Source: JBDIAG01 sp963835085 (lineage in GTDB: Bacteria > Actinomycetota > Actinomycetes > Actinomycetales > CAWJMD01). Taken from it: a DNA stretch of 64,000 nt. The position numbers and the translations under genes were made by a program. Within the stretch, counting starts at the first letter, position 1. The number at the start of each line of letters is the position of its first letter. The DNA lies in assembly GCA_963835085.1 (NCBI GenBank), contig CAWIED010000001.1, positions 2,232,001 to 2,296,000 on the forward strand, read 5' to 3'. Below are positions 33,796-41,999 of the stretch, in pieces. The notes below the pieces were generated by a model. It was not told where the DNA came from. It did not search any database and saw only the letters and a program-made list of their open reading frames with translations.

Positions 33796-34361
33796 AGGCC
33801 GCCCGAGAGCGTCTCGGGGGCGCTGCTGACGCGCCCGACCCGACTCGTCGCGATCTCGGTGGGTGGCTATCGGCTCAGCCTAGGCGCAGGAGCCGCGCGT
33901 GCGAGGCGACGGCCATACCCGCTCTCTCGCAGGCATGGCTCGACTTCGCCGCGGCGCGCGCCTGTGGCTGAAGACCAGTGCCACCCAGGTGAGGCCGAGA
34001 TGCTCGGGCTGCACGCTGCCTCAATCTGCCGGGTAGGGCCCCGCGTTCCGCGGGTTCGCGCACCCCGGCGATTGCGAGACCGACTCGCACAGGCCCGCGA
34101 CTGACTTCGCACGTGCATGGGACGGCGTGCCCGCTGGTCGGCGCGGTTCACCGCTAGCCGACTGACTTCGCACGTGTTAGGAAGGCGACTACAGGCCCAA
34201 TCGCACAGGCCGTGGGCGGATAGGGCCTCCCAGCGCGCCGGGTGTTTGTGCGCTATGACGTTGCCCCACGTGGCGGGGCATCGTCACAGCGCCCCAGAAG
34301 CCAGTCGACGCTCTGGGCAAAAACCTGGCAAATCGCCATACGCAGGCGCAGGAGCCCGAGC
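33796..34361. repeat. 566-base gene-free spacer with short direct repeats
   Basis: No convincing gene is seen. CGACTGACTTCGCACGTG occurs perfectly at 34098-34115 and 34159-34176; TCGCACAGGCC occurs near 34085 and 34202; GGCGCAGGAGCC occurs near 33889 and 34346. A CCCGCG-GAA-CGCGGG type hairpin lies around 34041-34058. The stretch lies between the DUF309 gene and the end of etfA and may hold decayed repeats. Confidence 0.5.
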
Positions 34362-35309
34362 TTAGGCCTCCAAAGCAGCAGTGGCCTGCGGCAGCACGAC
34401 GAACAGATCTCCGACGACGCCAAAATCGGCCAGCTCAAACATGGGAGCCTCAGGGTCCTTGTTCACAGCCACGATCGTCTTGGACGTCTGCATGCCTGCC
34501 CGGTGCTGAATCGCCCCCGAGATGCCGGCGGCCACATACAGCTGTGGCGAGACCTGCTTGCCCGTTTGACCCACCTGATTGGTGTGTGGGTACCACCCGG
34601 CGTCGACCGCCGCGCGCGAGGCACCCACCGCGGCACCCAATGTGTCGGCAAATGCCTCCACAGCCGAGAAATCGCCGCCAGTGCCACGACCGCCCGAGAC
34701 GACGATCGCGGCCTCCTGCAGATCTGGCCGGCCACTCTTCTCGCGCGGGCGGGTCTGCGTGATCTGCACCGACGTGGCGAGGTCCGACAGCTCCACGGCG
34801 ACCGCCTCGACCACCGGAACGACCGGATTCGGCTGCGGCGCAGCAGAGTTCGGCTTGACGGCGATGATCGGAGTGCCCTTGGCGACCTTGGCGTTCACGG
34901 TGAACGAGCCCGCGAACACCGACTGGGTGGTCACCGGGCCGTCGTCACCGGGCTGCACGTCCACCGCATCGGTGATCAGGCCGGAGTCGGTCAGGATCGC
35001 CAACCGGGCCGCCACCTCCTTGCCTTCCTGCGAGGCCGGCACCAGCACCGCCGACGGCGCAGCCTTGGCCACGACCGCAGCGAGCGCCTCGGCCTGGCCC
35101 ACGACGAGCGACGAGGTCACTGCCGGATCGTCCACCGTGTAGACGGTCTGCGCACCGTATTCGGCCAGCGTGGCAGCGGCCGCGTCGTAGTCCGAACCTA
35201 GGAAGACCGCGGCGGGCTCGCCGAGGGCGGCGGCGATGGTCAGCAGTTCTGTGGTCGTCTTGCGCACTTCGCCGTCGAGGTGGTCGACCAGGACGAGAAC
35301 GGTACCCAT
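34362..35309 (-). CDS. etfA: electron transfer flavoprotein alpha subunit
   Basis: A 315-residue ETF alpha (FixB) protein. The C-terminal FAD domain has SGGRGTGG and GQTGKQVSPQLYVAAGISGAIQH, followed by the usual NKDPEAPMFELADFGVVGDLF ending. With ETF beta it accepts electrons from acyl-CoA dehydrogenases and from dimethylglycine or sarcosine dehydrogenases and passes them to ETF:quinone oxidoreductase. AAGGAGAAA precedes the ATG. It follows etfB after 38 bases. Proximity to the LacI regulator whose operator also marks the dimethylglycine dehydrogenase operon makes a link to methylamine oxidation plausible. Confidence 0.94.
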   Translation of the reverse strand: MGTVLVLVDHLDGEVRKTTTELLTIAAALGEPAAVFLGSDYDAAAATLAEYGAQTVYTVDDPAVTSSLVVGQAEALAAVVAKAAPSAVLVPASQEGKEVAARLAILTDSGLITDAVDVQPGDDGPVTTQSVFAGSFTVNAKVAKGTPIIAVKPNSAAPQPNPVVPVVEAVAVELSDLATSVQITQTRPREKSGRPDLQEAAIVVSGGRGTGGDFSAVEAFADTLGAAVGASRAAVDAGWYPHTNQVGQTGKQVSPQLYVAAGISGAIQHRAGMQTSKTIVAVNKDPEAPMFELADFGVVGDLFVVLPQATAALEA

Positions 35310-35347
35310 CGAAGGTTTCTCCTTGCAGTCGTTGAGATCTCGGCGGA

Positions 35348-36127
35348 TCAGGCGAACTTCTTGGCGGTGAGGAACTCGGCGAGCCTGGTGCCGCCGTCGC
35401 CCTGGTCGACCACCACTTCGCCCGCATCGCGAGGCGGACGCGGGGTCACGGTCTGCACCAGGGTGTAGGCCCCATCGGCGCCTACCTGGCCGGCGTCGAT
35501 GCCGAGATCGGCGAGCGACCAGGTCTCCACCGGCTTCTTCTTGGCCGCCATGATGCCCTTGAAGGAGGGGTAGCGCGGCTCATTGATGTGGTCGGTCACC
35601 GAGACGACGGCCGGCAGGGTGGCCGTGACGGTCTGCGACGAGGCGTCGCCGTCTCGCACCATCGTGACGCTCGTGCCGTCGATCGTCAGCTCAGAGGCGT
35701 AGGTGACGGCCGGCAGAGCGAGCCGTGCGGCCAGCATGGTGGGCACGACGCCCATGGTGCCGTCGGTGGAGGCCATGCCGGTCAGCACCAGGTCGACGTC
35801 GCCCACCTTCTCGACGGCCTTGGCCAGCACGAGCGAGGTTGCCAATGCATCGGAACCATGCAGGGCATCGTCGAGCACGTGCACGCCGGAGGCCGCACCC
35901 ATCTGCAACGACTTGCGGATGGCGTCAGACGCCGAATCGGGGCCCATGGTCAAGGCAATGACCTCGGCGTCAGCGGCCTCGGCCAACTTCAAGGCCTCCT
36001 CCACCGCGTATTCGTCGAGCTCGGAGAGCACGCCGTCGACGTTGCTGCGGTCAGTGGTGTTGTCGGCGCTGAAACCGCGCTCGGCTTGAGCGTCGGGACA
36101 GTACTTGACACAGACGACGATCTTCAC
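35348..36127 (-). CDS. etfB: electron transfer flavoprotein beta subunit
   Basis: A 259-residue ETF beta (FixA) protein: MKIVVCVKYCPDAQ start, NEFDEYAVEEAL-equivalent SELDEYAVEEALKL, the AMP/adenine-binding DLVLTGMASTDGTMGVVP and the C-terminal recognition-loop region with RYPSFKGIMAAKKKPVETWSL. It pairs with the next gene to form soluble cytoplasmic ETF. The start is GTG at 36127, with GAGGAGGA ten bases upstream. It lies 93 bases downstream of the co-directional LacI-type repressor gene, so read-through from that promoter is possible. Confidence 0.94.
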   Translation of the reverse strand: MKIVVCVKYCPDAQAERGFSADNTTDRSNVDGVLSELDEYAVEEALKLAEAADAEVIALTMGPDSASDAIRKSLQMGAASGVHVLDDALHGSDALATSLVLAKAVEKVGDVDLVLTGMASTDGTMGVVPTMLAARLALPAVTYASELTIDGTSVTMVRDGDASSQTVTATLPAVVSVTDHINEPRYPSFKGIMAAKKKPVETWSLADLGIDAGQVGADGAYTLVQTVTPRPPRDAGEVVVDQGDGGTRLAEFLTAKKFA

Positions 36128-36220
36128 GGGGCTGCAGTCCTCCTCGGTCGCTTCATTGCTGTAGTCACCATGCCAGGCCAGGCCAGCATGGAGTTAGCCC
36201 AAGCGAATCAGTGTGATCAG

Positions 36221-37336
36221 TTAGACATTTAGCTTAGTGTCACGCGCCGCGGCCGGCGCCGGGCCTACCGAGTCGCGCATCCGAGGCCGCGCGGGAATCA
36301 CCGTACGGCCCGCCGGATTGCCCGAGTCGATCCCCGCCACGCACGCACTCACCACCGCTGCCATCAGCTCCTGCATCGGCCATTCGAAGGTGGACAGTGC
36401 CGGAGTGAGCAGCGCCGAGATCGCGTTGTCGTCATTGCCCAGCACGGAGACGTCCCTGGGAATCTGCAACCCCAGCGAGCGTGCCGCGGCATAGACCCCA
36501 TAGGCCATCGAGTCCGACAGGCACAACAGGGCGGTGGGCGGCCGCGCAGACGTCAGCAGACCACGCGCGATGGCCGCGGAGCCGGCCAGATCGCTGACGC
36601 TGGACGTCAGCTGGATGTCCGCACCCGACTCGGCCGCCACCTGTTGCACGACGAGCTCGGTGGGCCGGTCGGGCGTCGAGGTAGCGATGGGCGTCAACAC
36701 GGCGATGGACGTGTGCCCCAGGTCGAGCAACTGGCGCAACCCGGCACGCACCGCGGTCTCGTTGTCGAAGACGACCTCGGCATAGGTCGACACCCCGGGC
36801 AACGCATCTCCGATCGAGATCAACACACACCCTCGGGCGATCTCGTGCCAGTGCTGGGCGGCGGGATCGACCGGCACCGCGATCAGGGCGTCGACGCGTT
36901 GGTCGAGCAGTTGCCGGGCGAGCCTGGCTTCGAGCTCGGGATCATCGCAGGAGTCGACGATGAGCGCCTGCTTGCCCGCACCGAGCAACGCCCGGCCCAG
37001 TTCGGCCGCCATTCCCTGCTGCCACAGATCAGCCAGCGAGCGACACATCAGGCCCACGTGACCGGTGCGACCCGAGGCGAGCGCGCGGGCGATGGGGTCG
37101 ACCTTGTAACCGAGCCGCGTCGCCGACTCTCGCACTCGGCGCTGGGTGTGTTCTGGCACGTGCAGGCCGCGCAGCGCGTAGGAGACGGCAGCCACCGACA
37201 GCCCGGTATCGGCCGAGATCTCGCGCAACGTCACGCGGCGACGACGCTCCACGAGGTCAGACCCTAGTACGGTCCCGGGCTCGTCGCTCCCGGTAGCCGC
37301 AATCCTGGCTCGCAACGCACGAGGAGTGCTTGACAA
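36221..37336 (-). CDS. LacI-family transcriptional repressor
   Basis: About 340-371 residues. The helix-turn-helix and hinge are intact: VTLREISADTGLSVAAVSYALRG ... RRVRESATRLGYKVDPIARALASG, followed by a periplasmic-binding-protein-like effector domain (GHVGLMCRSLADLWQQGMAAELG ... DVSVLGNDDNAISALLTPALSTF). The outermost start is TTG 37336; a GTG at about codon 27 preceded by AGGG is also reasonable, as the family usually begins within ten residues of the HTH. A candidate operator lies 32 bases upstream, implying autoregulation, and an almost identical one lies before the methylamine operon at 12.4 kb. The effector is unknown; a betaine-type compound or its product would fit. Confidence 0.9.
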   Translation of the reverse strand: MSSTPRALRARIAATGSDEPGTVLGSDLVERRRRVTLREISADTGLSVAAVSYALRGLHVPEHTQRRVRESATRLGYKVDPIARALASGRTGHVGLMCRSLADLWQQGMAAELGRALLGAGKQALIVDSCDDPELEARLARQLLDQRVDALIAVPVDPAAQHWHEIARGCVLISIGDALPGVSTYAEVVFDNETAVRAGLRQLLDLGHTSIAVLTPIATSTPDRPTELVVQQVAAESGADIQLTSSVSDLAGSAAIARGLLTSARPPTALLCLSDSMAYGVYAAARSLGLQIPRDVSVLGNDDNAISALLTPALSTFEWPMQELMAAVVSACVAGIDSGNPAGRTVIPARPRMRDSVGPAPAAARDTKLNV

Positions 37337-37367
37337 TCGTCGAGATCGATGGCTTCACTGAGCAGTG

Positions 37368-37382
37368 GTGAAGCGATTAAAC
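37368..37382 (+). promoter_or_regulatory. LacI-type operator at the repressor/amidohydrolase divergent promoter
   Basis: GTGAAGCGATTAAAC matches 14 of 15 bases of the site at 12327-12341. Its left part is also the right arm of an inverted repeat, GCTTCAC (37352-37358) and GTGAAGC (37368-37374). It sits in the 188-base region between the LacI gene and the divergent amidohydrolase gene, so it can control both. Confidence 0.6.
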
Positions 37383-37524
37383 TGAGCTAGATCGACAGTG
37401 GCTGAAGCAGTGGTCTGCACCTGGCGAGGAGAGTAGGCGTGCCCAAGGATCGCGGGCCAGAACCAATCGCGGGTCAGAAACTAGGCGAACCACAGGCATC
37501 GGGCAGCACGACGAGGAGGAGTGA

Positions 37525-38478
37525 ATGGACGGTGCCGACGGCACGATCGACGTCCATCAACATCTCTGGCCCGCCCGGCTGATCGAGCAACTGCGCCAGC
37601 GGAACGAGCCTCCCCTGCTGCGCGGCTGGACGCTGCACCTGGCCGGCGAGGCTCCGTACGAGGTCGACCCGCTCGACCACGACGTTCAGGCACGCGCCGA
37701 ACTCGATCCTGGGCGCCTCGCCCTCCTCTCGCTGTCCACGCCACTGGGCATCGAGGCGCTGCCGGGGGACGCCGCAGGCCCGCTGCTGGAGGCCTGGCAT
37801 GCCGGCATCGCCGAGATCGCCGCGGGCGCACCCGCCCGGTTCGCCGGCTGGGCAGCGGTCGGCGAGCACGAGCCTGACCTGGGCGACCTCGGTGCCCGCC
37901 TGGCCGATCCCGCCAGCGGGCTGGTCGGGCTGCAGGTGTCGGCCCGTCTGCTGGCTCATCCCGCTGCGCTGGAGGCCTCCGCGGAGGTGCTGGCCGTCGC
38001 CGAGAGACTCGACAAGCCCGTCCTCGTCCATCCGGGCCCGGCGCAAGCAGGCCCGATGAGCACCTCGACACCGTCCTGGTGGCCGGCCGTCGTCGACTAC
38101 CCCGGGCAGCTGCAGGCCGCCTGGTGGGCCTGGCGGGCGATGGGCCGTCGACTGCTGCCGAACCTGCGCATCTGCTTCGCGGCCGGCGCCGGCCTGGCCC
38201 CGGCGCACCACGAGCGCTTCACTGTGCGCGGCGGCGGGCCGTTCGTCGTCGATCCCGATGTCTTCGTCGACGTCTCCTCCTATCGACGGCAGGGTGTCGA
38301 CGCCCTCGTGCGCGCCCTGGGCATCGACTCGGTCGTGCTGGCCAGCGACCGGCCCTACGCCGATCCGGTCGACCCCCAACTCGGCGAGGCGGCCTGGCGT
38401 GCGCTGGCCGTCACGAACCCGCGGCGCCTGCTGGGCAACCTGGCGGCACTCGCACCCCAGACGTTCACCACCCCGTAG
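37525..38478 (+). CDS. amidohydrolase-family protein
   Basis: A 317-residue metal-dependent hydrolase-like TIM barrel. The start TIDVHQHLWPARLIEQL has the HxH metal pair of the family, LVHPGPAQ provides the mid-barrel histidine and LASDRPYADPVD the terminal aspartate. GGAGGAG lies just before the ATG. Related proteins act as decarboxylases or hydrolases of small ring or acyl compounds; the substrate is unknown. It is divergent from the LacI gene across a shared operator and is followed after 16 bases by cysteine dioxygenase, so the two form an operon. Confidence 0.75.
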   Translation: MDGADGTIDVHQHLWPARLIEQLRQRNEPPLLRGWTLHLAGEAPYEVDPLDHDVQARAELDPGRLALLSLSTPLGIEALPGDAAGPLLEAWHAGIAEIAAGAPARFAGWAAVGEHEPDLGDLGARLADPASGLVGLQVSARLLAHPAALEASAEVLAVAERLDKPVLVHPGPAQAGPMSTSTPSWWPAVVDYPGQLQAAWWAWRAMGRRLLPNLRICFAAGAGLAPAHHERFTVRGGGPFVVDPDVFVDVSSYRRQGVDALVRALGIDSVVLASDRPYADPVDPQLGEAAWRALAVTNPRRLLGNLAALAPQTFTTP

Positions 38479-38494
38479 ATCGAAGGAGCCGTCC

Positions 38495-39172
38495 GTGACC
38501 GGTCATAACTTCACCTCCACCCCGGCGGTCGCACCCGCTCTGCCCGAGTGCGCACCCGCACCGGAGCCCGTGCCACTCGACGAGGCGGCCGCCACCATTG
38601 CCGCCCTGCCGGCCACCGACGGGGTGCCCGCGCAGTCGACGCGAAAGATCTCCGACATCGCGGCGGCAGATTTCGCAGGCTTCGAAGCCAGTTCGGGGCA
38701 CGACCTCGACGCCGAAGAACTCCGCCAGGTGGCGGCCTCGGTGGCCGTCCGCCCTGAGCTCTGGCAGGCGTACGTGGCCTTCGACGATGACAACCGGCAT
38801 TACGTGAGTCTCTATCGCGACGCGCACCTCGACGTCTGGGCACTGTGCTGGACGCCGCGCAACGACACCGGCTGGCACGACCACGACATCTCCTCCGGCG
38901 CGGTGGCCGTGGCACAGGGCCGGCTCGTCGAACACAACCTCACGGTCGGCGCCCCGAGCGTGGCCACCGAGGTCGAGGCGGGCAACGTCTTCTGCTTCGG
39001 CCCCGAGCACATCCACCGGCTCACCGGCCTCGACGCCGGATCGGTTTCGATCCACGCCTATTCCCCGCCCCTGTGGCGGATGGGCCAGTACGCGGTGAGT
39101 CGAACTGGCGTGCTGCGCCGAGTATCGGTCTCCTATGCGGACGAATTACGACCTTTAGACGATATGGTCTAG
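38495..39172 (+). CDS. cysteine dioxygenase (thiol dioxygenase, cupin)
   Basis: A 225-residue cupin of the cysteine dioxygenase type I family. The iron-binding histidines are in TGWHDHDISSGAVAVAQGRL (HxH) and FCFGPEHIHRLTG. It would oxidise cysteine (or a related thiol) to a sulfinate. An N-terminal ~45-residue Pro/Ala-rich stretch precedes the fold. GTG start at 38495 has GAAGGAG six bases upstream. It forms an operon with the amidohydrolase and lies 5 kb from the transsulfuration genes that produce cysteine, a possible but unproven link. Confidence 0.85.
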   Translation: MTGHNFTSTPAVAPALPECAPAPEPVPLDEAAATIAALPATDGVPAQSTRKISDIAAADFAGFEASSGHDLDAEELRQVAASVAVRPELWQAYVAFDDDNRHYVSLYRDAHLDVWALCWTPRNDTGWHDHDISSGAVAVAQGRLVEHNLTVGAPSVATEVEAGNVFCFGPEHIHRLTGLDAGSVSIHAYSPPLWRMGQYAVSRTGVLRRVSVSYADELRPLDDMV

Positions 39173-39325
39173 CCACTGAGCGCACCCAATGGTCGCTGAA
39201 CCCCTCCGCCGAAACCCGAATGTCACACTCGACGCCTAGGGTGGGGCAAACTCCGCAGGCTGACGGCCGAGCCGCACCTGTGCCCTGCACCGCCCGCCGG
39301 GAGGTGCTCGACGGAAGGACGGCCT

Positions 39326-40444
39326 GTGATCCGTTTCGATCAGGTCACCAAGCGCTATCCCGACGGCACGGTGGCCGTCGACCAACTCGACCTGGTGGCG
39401 CCCACCGGTCAGATCACGGTGTTCGTGGGGCCGTCCGGGTGCGGCAAGACCACCAGCCTGCGGATGATCAACCGCATGATCGAACCCACCTCGGGCACGA
39501 TCTGGCTCGACGACACCGATACCTCGGCGCTGCCGGCACACGAGCTGCGGCGTCAGATCGGCTATGTCATTCAGCACGCCGGGTTGTTTCCGCACCGCAC
39601 CATCCTCGACAACGTGGCCACAGTGCCCGACCTGCTGGGCCAGGACAAGAAGGCGTCGCGGGCCCGTGCGATGGAACTGCTCGAACGCGTGGGTCTGCCC
39701 GCGCATTTCGCCAAGCGCTATCCCACCCAGCTCTCCGGCGGGCAGCAGCAGCGCGTCGGGGTCGCCCGGGCGCTCGCGGCTGACCCACCCGTCATGCTGA
39801 TGGATGAACCCTTCTCCGCGGTCGACCCGGTGGTACGCGACCAGCTCCAAGACGAGTTCCTGCGGCTGCAGAGCGAGCTCGGCAAGACGATCGTGTTCGT
39901 CACCCACGACATCGACGAGGCCATCAAGCTCGGCGACCGGGTGGCGGTGCTGCGCGTCGGCGGCCGGCTGGCCCAGCTCGCTCCCCCCGCAGAACTGCTC
40001 TCGCGTCCTCATGACGCTTTTGTCGCCGGCTTCGTCGGCCGCGATCGCGGCTACCGGGCGTTGGGCTTCGCCGACGGCGTGCAGCTCTCCCCGGTAGTCG
40101 AGCCCACAGCGGCCATGGGCGCCAGCGTGCCCGCCCCCAGAGACGAGGGCCCCTGGATGCTCGCGCTGGACGCCGCCGGTCAGCCCCAGGGCTGGCTCGA
40201 CCTCAGCCAGGTTCCTCCCGGGGAGGCCGTGTCAGACGCGATGCTGTATCGCGGAGGCACTCTCTTCACGCAGGGCGGCACGCTGCGCGCCGCCCTCGAC
40301 GCCTGCCTGTCGTCACCCTCGGGCCGCGGCGTCGTGGTCGACGATGACGGTGCGTTGCTCGGAACGGTCCACATCGACGAGGTCATGCAGCTCATCGAGG
40401 CGGATCAGGCTCCGGCCGACAGCGGCGAGGGGTTGCGCAAGTGA
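39326..40444 (+). CDS. quaternary-amine ABC transporter ATP-binding protein (OpuCA/ProV type)
   Basis: A 372-residue ATPase with Walker A GPSGCGKTTSL, Q-loop, signature LSGGQQQRVGVARALA, Walker B PVMLMDEPFSAVD and the switch histidine in VFVTHDIDEA. The MINRMIEPTSGTIWLDD and GYVIQHAGLFPHRTILDNVATVP stretches are characteristic of the glycine betaine/carnitine/choline branch. The last ~90 residues contain a CBS-like region (AALDACLSSPSGRGVVVDDDGALLGTVHIDEVMQ), used in OpuA/OpuC as an ionic-strength or c-di-AMP sensor. The next gene overlaps its stop by four bases. Drives uptake with the two permeases and lipoprotein that follow. Confidence 0.92.
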   Translation: MIRFDQVTKRYPDGTVAVDQLDLVAPTGQITVFVGPSGCGKTTSLRMINRMIEPTSGTIWLDDTDTSALPAHELRRQIGYVIQHAGLFPHRTILDNVATVPDLLGQDKKASRARAMELLERVGLPAHFAKRYPTQLSGGQQQRVGVARALAADPPVMLMDEPFSAVDPVVRDQLQDEFLRLQSELGKTIVFVTHDIDEAIKLGDRVAVLRVGGRLAQLAPPAELLSRPHDAFVAGFVGRDRGYRALGFADGVQLSPVVEPTAAMGASVPAPRDEGPWMLALDAAGQPQGWLDLSQVPPGEAVSDAMLYRGGTLFTQGGTLRAALDACLSSPSGRGVVVDDDGALLGTVHIDEVMQLIEADQAPADSGEGLRK

Positions 40445-41136
40445 GCCTCGCCCTGCTCGACGTGGACACCTCTCCACTGGGCACGTTCGCCTACTTCCAG
40501 CAGCACTCGTCCACCGTGCTCGGCTGGTTGTGGGCGCACACCTGGCTGTCGGTGGTGCCGGTGGTGATCGGACTGGTGCTCGCTCTGCCGCTCGGCTGGC
40601 TGGCCCGGCGCTACAAGGTGCTTTACCCACCCATGATGTCGATCACGGGCCTGCTGTACACCATTCCCTCCATCGCCATGTTCGTGCTCATTCCACCCAT
40701 CCTGGGCCTCGATCCGCTGAGTCCCTTGCAGGTGCCGATCGCCCTGACCTTCTATTCGCTCGCGTTGTTGGTGCGTGTAGTGGCAGACGGCTTGGCCTCG
40801 GTGCCCGACGACACCGTGCAGGCCGCCACGGCCCTGGGCTACAAGCCGTTGAGCCGCTTCTTCAGCGTCGAGCTTCCGATCGCCGTGCCGGTGATCGCGG
40901 CCGGGCTGCGAGTGGCCGTGGTGGCCAACGTGAGCATCGTGGCGGTGGCCGGCACCATCGGAATGGCCAACCTCGGTTCACTGTTCGACCAGGGTTTCAA
41001 GCTCTCGACGAGCTCTCCCTACTACCCGCCCATCGTGTTGGGCATCATCTTGTGTGTGGCACTGGCGCTGGTGCTCGACCTCGTGATCGTCGTCGCCAGC
41101 CGACTGCTGACACCCTGGCGAAGGGCGACCCGCTGA
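40441..41136 (+). CDS. quaternary-amine ABC transporter permease 1 (OpuCB-like)
   Basis: A 231-residue binding-protein-dependent permease with about five or six helices. It includes LYTIPSIAMFVLIPPILGL and the EAA-loop equivalent VPDDTVQAATALGYKPLSRFFSVELPIAVPVIAAGLR that couples to the ATPase. GTG start at 40441 overlaps the upstream stop (GTGA). It pairs with the second permease to form the membrane channel. Confidence 0.9.
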   Translation: MSLALLDVDTSPLGTFAYFQQHSSTVLGWLWAHTWLSVVPVVIGLVLALPLGWLARRYKVLYPPMMSITGLLYTIPSIAMFVLIPPILGLDPLSPLQVPIALTFYSLALLVRVVADGLASVPDDTVQAATALGYKPLSRFFSVELPIAVPVIAAGLRVAVVANVSIVAVAGTIGMANLGSLFDQGFKLSTSSPYYPPIVLGIILCVALALVLDLVIVVASRLLTPWRRATR

Positions 41137-41912
41137 TGATCGGTCAAGTCTTCACCTGGCTCAACGACCCCAGCCATTGGCGCGACACACAGTTCGACAC
41201 GGGAATCGTCAGCCAGCTCATCGCTCACGTGGAGTTCTCCGCGATCGCGCTGGTCTTCGCCCTGATCATCGGCCTGCCGGTGGGTTTGCTCATCGGGCAC
41301 ACCGGCAAGGGCACGTGGATCGTCACGGCGTCCAACGCCATCCGCGCCCTGCCCACCGTCGGCGTGCTCGTGTTGTTGGTCGTGATCATCGCGCCGCATT
41401 TCTACGGCCGCACGAATACCGGCTATCTGATCCCCACCGAGATCGTGCTGGTGCTGCTGGCCGTCCCGTCCATCCTGTCCAACACCTATGCGGGAGTCGA
41501 CAACGTCGATCCCGCGGTGCGTGATGCGGCCTACGGCATGGGGATGACCGATCGTCAGGTGTTGTTCGGTGTGGAGCTGCCCAACAGCCTGCCGTTGATC
41601 TTCTCGGGCTTTCGGTCGGCGACCCTGCAGGTCATCGCCACCACGACCATCGCCTCATACGTCACCCTGGGCGGGCTGGGTCGCTTCATCTACGACGGCC
41701 TCGCCCAACAGGACTACCCGCAGATGATCAGCGGCGGTGTGCTGGTAGCGGCTCTGGCGCTGGTGGCAGACGCCATCCTCGCCGTGATCCAGCGGTACAC
41801 GGTCTCGCGCGGTATCACCGGTCGGTTCTCAAACCGTGCCTCGTCCGCCAACCCCGTAGAAGGTAGCCTCAACCCCGTTGAGGGCACCGCCACCACGGCC
41901 CAGCCCGCCTGA
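41136..41912 (+). CDS. quaternary-amine ABC transporter permease 2 (OpuCD-like)
   Basis: A 258-residue permease homologous to the preceding one: NAIRALPTVGVLVLLVVI and the coupling loop VRDAAYGMGMTDRQVLFGVELPNSLPLIFSGFRSA are visible. The ATG at 41136 shares a base with the upstream TGA (TGATG). The C-terminal tail after ITGRFSN is a short, imperfect duplication (NPVEGSLNPVEGT). It completes the heterodimeric channel. Confidence 0.9.
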   Translation: MIGQVFTWLNDPSHWRDTQFDTGIVSQLIAHVEFSAIALVFALIIGLPVGLLIGHTGKGTWIVTASNAIRALPTVGVLVLLVVIIAPHFYGRTNTGYLIPTEIVLVLLAVPSILSNTYAGVDNVDPAVRDAAYGMGMTDRQVLFGVELPNSLPLIFSGFRSATLQVIATTTIASYVTLGGLGRFIYDGLAQQDYPQMISGGVLVAALALVADAILAVIQRYTVSRGITGRFSNRASSANPVEGSLNPVEGTATTAQPA

Positions 41913-41999
41913 GCGTCCCACACCCAGCTGTGCGCACATTCCCGACCGCCTTGCTCTAGATTACGACCACCACCGCCACCAGCTGAGAGGCAGCAGCCC

